From contig JAGBGV010000062.1 of the NCBI GenBank assembly GCA_017935805.1, positions 1-10,625 of the forward strand: a stretch of DNA of 10,625 nucleotides. Direction: 5' to 3'. The position numbers and the translations under genes were made by a program. Shown here in pieces: positions 6,743 to 10,625 of this stretch (position 1 is its first letter; the number at the start of each line of letters is the position of its first letter). The notes under the pieces are model-generated. The model did not search any database, was not told where the DNA came from, and saw nothing but the letters and a program-made list of their open reading frames with translations. The stretch is from Clostridia bacterium (GTDB lineage Bacteria; Bacillota_A; Clostridia; Oscillospirales; CAG-272).

Positions 6743-8311
6743 CTGGAAAACACAAATAAAAGGGGCTCGTTCCTTCAGGGAGCGTTCATCCTGACAATAT
6801 CAACCGCATTCGTTAAGATCGCGGGACTTCTCTTTACCATACCCATCGCTAATATGGAAAGCGTGGATATGAGTAATTTCTACTCGGCATATGACATATA
6901 TAATATGTTTGCGGTGCTTGCGTCAGCCGGACTTCCCGTGGCTGTATCAAGAATGGTAAGCGAAACTCTCGTTTACAACAATACAGACGAAGCCGAGCGT
7001 ATTTACAAAGTATCGGTACGAATATTTACGATAATCGGTGCTGTTATCGCGGCGATCATGTTCTTTGGTGCAGAGCTGCTTGCGGACTTGATCCGAAATC
7101 CCGGTGCGGCGATGCCTATCCGCGTGCTCTCTGTTACTGCGTTCTGCTCATTTGTAATGTCATCCCTTCGCGGATACTTCCAAGGCCACTCCAATATGCG
7201 CCACACAGCGTTCTCGCAGGTTATCGAGGCGTTCTCGAAATTGGTGTTCGGATGTGCTCTTGCGTATGTTATCGGTAAGGCAGAGTTCACATTCATGGAC
7301 GGCTCAACGGGCGCTATTGCCGGTGTATCCATAGGCGCGGTGCTGTCGGTTGTTTACTTGACGATCAATAAAAAGCGTGCAATGCGCGGAGTTGTTCCGT
7401 CAAATACCCCGGTTCGTGCGGATAAGGCTATTATAAAAGAGCTGTTCCGTATCGCGATTCCCGTGTCTCTCGGCGCATCCGTTATGTCGCTGGTTAACCT
7501 TATTGACACAGCGGTTATTTTGGGCATTCTTCAGGACAGCCTCGGCTACACAGAAGAGCTTGCGAAGGAACTTTATGCCGCGTTCGGCCATGCTAAGAAG
7601 ATATTCAATTTCCCATCCGCATTTATCGTGCCGTTCTCGGTTAGCATTCTTCCTGCCTTGACAGCTGCGTTTACAGCAAAAGATAAAGATGGCGTAGCAA
7701 AGAATATGATGACCTGCTTTAAGTACGCTTTGATGCTTGCACTTCCTGCAGGTGTGGGTATCTCTGTTCTTGCGGGACCCATTATGAACATCCTGTACTT
7801 CAACGTGCCGTCACAGGCAGATGCAGGTACACCTATCCTTGCAGTTTTCGGTATCGCTGTAATTCTCTACGCAGTAGTGTCTATAAGCGGTGCGATACTG
7901 CAGTCGTTCGGACAGGTGAATAAACCCCTTATCAGCCTTTGCGTTGGCGCGGTAGTTAAATGCGTGCTCAACTTTGTCCTTGTTGGCGTTGAAAAGATCA
8001 ACATCCTTGGTGCACCTATTGCAACCTGCGCTTGCTATGTTGTGATGATTGGAATGAATGTGTTCTTCCTCCGTAAATATCTCGGCGGTTGCGGCGCGAT
8101 TATTGTGAACACTCTCAAAACAGCAGTTGCGGCAGCACTTATGGGTGTGGCGGCATATTTCGTAAACATTCCTCTCGGATCTGCTCTCGGCATGAAGATA
8201 GGCGGACTCGCATCTATCTGTGTTGGTGTAGTGGTCTACGCGGTACTTATCATTGTGCTGAAGATAGTCACCCTCACAGAGATCAAATCCATGCTCAAGA
8301 GAGGGAAGTAA
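6743..8311 (+). CDS. SpoVB/MurJ-like polysaccharide flippase (MOP superfamily), probable CTG start
   Basis: Polytopic inner-membrane transporter of the multidrug/oligosaccharidyl-lipid/polysaccharide exporter group (COG2244 type). It probably flips lipid-linked cell-wall or polysaccharide precursors; members include B. subtilis SpoVB, YabM and other lipid II flippases. The protein is very hydrophobic throughout, with about 14 expected membrane helices, and has the family segments YDIYNMFAVLASAGLPVAVS near the N-terminus and LRGYFQGHSNM before the middle. The first ATG in frame (6854) would give 485 aa lacking helix 1. The frame continues upstream to a TGA at 6725 and encodes ENTNKRGSFLQGAFILT, a hydrophilic start followed by the typical first helix. 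CTG at 6743 therefore gives 522 aa, matching SpoVB's length of about 518. ATT at 6740 is the alternative start. The next gene begins one base after its stop. Substrate is unproven, and a capsule-type Wzx role is possible. Confidence 0.88.
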   Translation: MENTNKRGSFLQGAFILTISTAFVKIAGLLFTIPIANMESVDMSNFYSAYDIYNMFAVLASAGLPVAVSRMVSETLVYNNTDEAERIYKVSVRIFTIIGAVIAAIMFFGAELLADLIRNPGAAMPIRVLSVTAFCSFVMSSLRGYFQGHSNMRHTAFSQVIEAFSKLVFGCALAYVIGKAEFTFMDGSTGAIAGVSIGAVLSVVYLTINKKRAMRGVVPSNTPVRADKAIIKELFRIAIPVSLGASVMSLVNLIDTAVILGILQDSLGYTEELAKELYAAFGHAKKIFNFPSAFIVPFSVSILPALTAAFTAKDKDGVAKNMMTCFKYALMLALPAGVGISVLAGPIMNILYFNVPSQADAGTPILAVFGIAVILYAVVSISGAILQSFGQVNKPLISLCVGAVVKCVLNFVLVGVEKINILGAPIATCACYVVMIGMNVFFLRKYLGGCGAIIVNTLKTAVAAALMGVAAYFVNIPLGSALGMKIGGLASICVGVVVYAVLIIVLKIVTLTEIKSMLKRGK

Positions 8312-8312
8312 A

Positions 8313-8618
8313 ATGGCATTTAACAAGCTTGTTCGGGACAAAATTCCGGAAATTATCAAAGAAAGTGGCGCAATTCCTGTTATTCGGATCATGGACGACG
8401 GGGAATACGTCTCCTCTCTCGAGAAAAAACTGGATGAAGAAGTTGCCGAATACCATGAAAGCCGTGAGATTGAAGAGCTTGCAGACGTGCTTGAGGTTGT
8501 GTATGCTTTGTGTGAAGCTCAAGGGAAATCTGTTGACGAGCTCATGGCAGTCTATAAGAAGAAGCACGATGAGCGAGGCGGCTTCAAGAATAAAATTTTT
8601 CTCATTGATAAGAAATAA
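8313..8618 (+). CDS. Small MazG-like nucleotide pyrophosphohydrolase
   Basis: A 101-aa all-alpha protein of the MazG/phosphoribosyl-ATP pyrophosphohydrolase-like superfamily. It likely hydrolyses a nucleoside triphosphate or similar nucleotide to the monophosphate and pyrophosphate in the cytoplasm. The family opening KLVRDKIPEII is at residues 5-15. The Mg2+-binding pattern ExxE...ExxD is visible as EEVAE (42-46) and EELAD (54-58). It is a single short domain, unlike the two-domain MazG of E. coli, and probably works as an oligomer. The start is fixed by GAGGG 7 nt upstream and by the 1-base gap from the flippase stop, which indicates co-transcription and probably coupled translation. The true substrate (canonical, damaged or modified nucleotide) is unknown. 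It is not histidine-pathway HisE, since no his gene is nearby and the N-terminal motif differs. Confidence 0.85.
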   Translation: MAFNKLVRDKIPEIIKESGAIPVIRIMDDGEYVSSLEKKLDEEVAEYHESREIEELADVLEVVYALCEAQGKSVDELMAVYKKKHDERGGFKNKIFLIDKK

Positions 8619-8626
8619 TTTACTTT

Positions 8627-8633
8627 GAAAGGA
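8627..8633 (+). promoter_or_regulatory. pepF ribosome binding site
   Basis: GAAAGGA lies 9 nt before ATG 8643. Its position excludes the in-frame TTG at 8625, which would place the site inside the coding region. Confidence 0.7.
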
Positions 8634-8642
8634 CACAATATT

Positions 8643-10421
8643 ATGAAAAACAGAAACGAGATCCCCGCAAAGTATAAGTGGGACTTTACTCACCTGTTTG
8701 CAGACCGCGACGCGTGGGAGAAGGAATATGCTGAATGTGAGGCTATGCTTCCCACACTTGCAGCTCTGAAGGGTACACTTGGAAAGTCCGCTGAGTCTCT
8801 TTACAACGCATATGAGACGATCAACGCGCTTGAGGAGAGATTCTCCAAGGTTGCGGTTTACGCTCATTACGCAAAGGTTATTGACGGCGGAGACCCTGCA
8901 GGCCTTGAGATGACCGACAAGATCCACATGCTGGGTGTAAAGTTCGGCACTATTATGGCGTTTGCTGAGCCGGAGCTTATGGCTATACCTGAAGAGACGC
9001 TCAACGAGTTCATGAACTACGAGCCTCTCAAAACAAAGTACGGTCACATCATTGAGGACTCCACAAGACTTCGTAATCATATCCTCGACGAAAAGAGCGA
9101 AGGAATGCTTGCACAGTTTGGCAAGATCACAGGCACTATGTCTGACGTGTTCAATATGTTCACCAACGTTGAAATGGAGCTTCCTAAGGTTATCGACGAA
9201 GAAGGAAACGAGGCTGAGCTTACAGCGGGCAACTTCGGCGTTTACCGTGAGTCCACAAAGAAGGAAGTTCGCGACACCGCTTTCAAGGCAATGTTCGGTA
9301 CATACGGCAAGTACAAGAATACATTTGCAACTATATACGGCGGCAATGTAAAGAAGGATAATCTCCTTGCATCTCTCCGCGGTTATTCATCTGCACGCGA
9401 AGCAAAGTTGGCAGGTTCCAATGTTCCCGAGACAGTATATGACGCGCTTATCGAGGCGATCCACGAGGCTATCCCCACAATGAGCAAGTACCTCAAGCTT
9501 CGCAAGAAGGTTATGGGCGTAGATAAGATCGACGTTTACGACCTGTACACACCAATGGTAGCGGATGTTGAGTATCCCATGCCTTATGAGACTGCTTGCG
9601 AGCTGGTTTACAACGCTGTTGCTCCTCTCGGAGAAGAGTATCAGAAGGTCATCCGCCGTGCTTATGAAGAAAACTGGATCGACGTTTATGAAACTCCCGG
9701 TAAGGAATCCGGTGCATTCTCATCCGGCGTTTACGGCGTTCATCCCTTTGTTAAACTGAACTACACAGATACACTTGATGACGCGTTCACCCTTGCACAC
9801 GAGCTCGGTCACGCAATGCACTCTTACCTCTCCTCTGAGAAGCAGGATTACGCTAACCACAGCTATCATCTTCTCGTTGCAGAGGTTGCGTCCACATGTA
9901 ACGAAGTGCTCCTCACAAAGTACCTCCTCTCTATCGAGAAAGATCCCGCGCGCAGAGCATACATCCTTAATCACTTCCTTGAGGGCTTCAGAACAACTGT
10001 GTTCCGTCAGACTCTGTTTGCTGAATTTGAGCACAAGGCTCACGAGATGGAAGCTCAGGGCAAGCCTCTCACAGCCGGCTCACTTTCAAACGTATACGCA
10101 GAGCTTGAAAAGATGTACTACTGCGAGGCTGAATTCCGCGATGAGATCCAGTATGAGTGGTCATACATCCCCCACTTCTACCGCGCTTACTATGTTTACC
10201 AGTATGCAACAGGCTTCTCTTCCGCTGTTGCAATCGCCACCAACATTCTTGAAACAGGTGATCCCTCAAATTATCTTGAGTTCCTGTCATCCGGCGGTTC
10301 CGACTATCCGATCAACGAGCTGAAGATTGCAGGTGTCGATCTCACCTCTCCCGACGTTGTAAAGAATGCAATGAGAGTGTTTGACGAGACGATCGACGAA
10401 CTTGCGGAAATTATCGGTTAA
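8643..10421 (+). CDS. pepF: Oligoendopeptidase F (M3-family zinc metallopeptidase)
   Basis: Cytoplasmic zinc metallopeptidase of family M3B that cleaves short peptides (roughly 7-17 residues), acting in peptide recycling or processing. At 592 aa it matches the family's usual 600 or so. The N-terminal helical PepF lobe opens with IPAKYKWDFTHLF, and the zinc site is HELGH at 386-390 (ligands H386 and H390, catalytic E387). The third ligand is Glu414 in VAEVAST. Downstream FYRAYYVYQYATGFS is the M3 substrate-binding tyrosine region. I chose ATG at 8643 because GAAAGGA lies 9 nt upstream. A TTG at 8625 is in frame but would start before that site. Lysine codons are nearly all AAG here, unlike the mixed AAA/AAG use in sbcC, suggesting high expression. 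There is no signal peptide. It sits 24 bases after the MazG-like gene with no promoter or terminator seen between, so it is probably the third gene of that operon. Confidence 0.95.
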   Translation: MKNRNEIPAKYKWDFTHLFADRDAWEKEYAECEAMLPTLAALKGTLGKSAESLYNAYETINALEERFSKVAVYAHYAKVIDGGDPAGLEMTDKIHMLGVKFGTIMAFAEPELMAIPEETLNEFMNYEPLKTKYGHIIEDSTRLRNHILDEKSEGMLAQFGKITGTMSDVFNMFTNVEMELPKVIDEEGNEAELTAGNFGVYRESTKKEVRDTAFKAMFGTYGKYKNTFATIYGGNVKKDNLLASLRGYSSAREAKLAGSNVPETVYDALIEAIHEAIPTMSKYLKLRKKVMGVDKIDVYDLYTPMVADVEYPMPYETACELVYNAVAPLGEEYQKVIRRAYEENWIDVYETPGKESGAFSSGVYGVHPFVKLNYTDTLDDAFTLAHELGHAMHSYLSSEKQDYANHSYHLLVAEVASTCNEVLLTKYLLSIEKDPARRAYILNHFLEGFRTTVFRQTLFAEFEHKAHEMEAQGKPLTAGSLSNVYAELEKMYYCEAEFRDEIQYEWSYIPHFYRAYYVYQYATGFSSAVAIATNILETGDPSNYLEFLSSGGSDYPINELKIAGVDLTSPDVVKNAMRVFDETIDELAEIIG

Positions 10422-10444
10422 TTAAATACAGTATCATAAGAATC

Positions 10445-10474
10445 ACCCCACAGATTTATTCCGTGGGGTTTTCT
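10445..10474 (+). terminator. Rho-independent terminator after pepF
   Basis: ACCCCAC (10445-10451) pairs with GTGGGGT (10463-10469), with two more pairs inside after one mismatch, and is followed by TTTTCT. It lies 24 bases after the pepF stop and probably ends the flippase-MazG-like-pepF transcript. Confidence 0.85.
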
Positions 10475-10477
10475 ATA

Positions 10478-10511
10478 CAAAAAATCCGCTATGAGATAAG
10501 TCATAGCGGAT
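10478..10511 (-). terminator. Second hairpin, a strong terminator on the minus strand
   Basis: A perfect 11-bp inverted repeat, ATCCGCTATGA (10484-10494) and TCATAGCGGAT (10501-10511), has a 6-nt loop GATAAG. Read on the minus strand the stem is followed by six Ts, a textbook terminator. On the plus strand the tail (AATTTTA) is weak, so it would serve only as a back-up for pepF. No minus-strand gene is visible to its right within the window. Confidence 0.7.
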
Positions 10512-10558
10512 AATTTTATGAGTTTGATTATTTAGCGTAACTTTATTCTTGAAAAGAC

Positions 10559-10587
10559 TTGCAATTGATATGGATCTATGATATAAT
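10559..10587 (+). promoter_or_regulatory. Strong extended -10 promoter for the tRNA gene
   Basis: TTGCAA (10559-10564), a 17-bp spacer and a perfect TATAAT (10582-10587) preceded by TGA, which gives the extended -10 TGN. The predicted start is near 10594, about 5 nt before the tRNA's first base, so the leader is very short. The stretch 10512-10558 before it holds nothing I recognise. Confidence 0.85.
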
Positions 10588-10598
10588 TCAAGTGAAAT

Positions 10599-10625
10599 GG
10601 AGGCATAGCTCAGCTGGTTAGAGTA
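10599..10625 (+). tRNA. tRNA gene, 5' 27 nt only (isotype not determinable)
   Basis: The window ends inside a tRNA. The visible part has acceptor strand GGAGGCA (10599-10605), U8 and A9, D-stem GCTC (10608-10611) pairing with GAGT (10621-10624, one G-T wobble), and D-loop AGCTGGTTA with the invariant GG. The anticodon is outside the window, so the amino acid cannot be named. It may be the first gene of a tRNA cluster. Confidence 0.9.

Noticed and set aside
8625..8642. TTG start adding six residues to PepF
   Set aside because: The ribosome binding site overlaps this codon and is correctly spaced only for ATG 8643.
8295..9080. Antisense open frame (about 261 codons) across the MazG-like gene and pepF start
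   Set aside because: It opposes two well-supported genes, its translation resembles no family, and it has no promoter or ribosome binding site.

Overview
This 10.6-kb window looks like ordinary chromosome from a low-to-mid G+C Gram-positive bacterium (Bacillota, most likely class Clostridia). The support is GGAGG-type ribosome binding sites, TTGACA/TATAAT-type promoters, a SpoVB-type flippase, a PhoU-tailed Na/phosphate cotransporter and an oligoendopeptidase F. The exact genus cannot be read from the sequence. No phage, transposon, CRISPR array or obvious defence island is visible.

Layout: (1) 1-1511, plus strand: 5'-truncated Na+/phosphate cotransporter with a C-terminal PhoU domain. It converges, through a shared bidirectional terminator (about 1521-1553), on (2) 1554-2606, minus strand: a Gfo/Idh/MocA-family oxidoreductase. 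(3) 2607-2763: a compact divergent control region. A strong minus-strand promoter and a plausible plus-strand promoter share one palindromic -10 box, beside a 6-3-6 dyad. (4) 2764-6635, plus strand: sbcD and sbcC, overlapping by ATGA, which encode the two subunits of the SbcCD (Mre11-Rad50-like) nuclease. (5) 6743-8311, plus strand: a SpoVB/MurJ-like lipid-linked saccharide flippase with its own promoter. Its reading frame lacks an ATG/GTG/TTG where the family's N-terminus begins, and CTG at 6743 is the best start. (6) 8313-8618: a small MazG-like nucleotide pyrophosphohydrolase, one base behind the flippase. (7) 8643-10421: oligoendopeptidase F, followed by a terminator and a second strong hairpin. 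(8) 10599-10625: the first 27 nt of a tRNA gene with a near-consensus extended -10 promoter.

How the genes relate: SbcD and SbcC certainly form one complex. The flippase, MazG-like enzyme and PepF are probably one transcript (gaps of 1 and 24 bases, no internal terminator seen) but have unrelated housekeeping roles: envelope precursor export, nucleotide hydrolysis and peptide turnover. The most notable signals are regulatory or translational (the CTG start and the overlapping divergent promoters) rather than a new multi-gene system. I do not see evidence of a previously undescribed system here.
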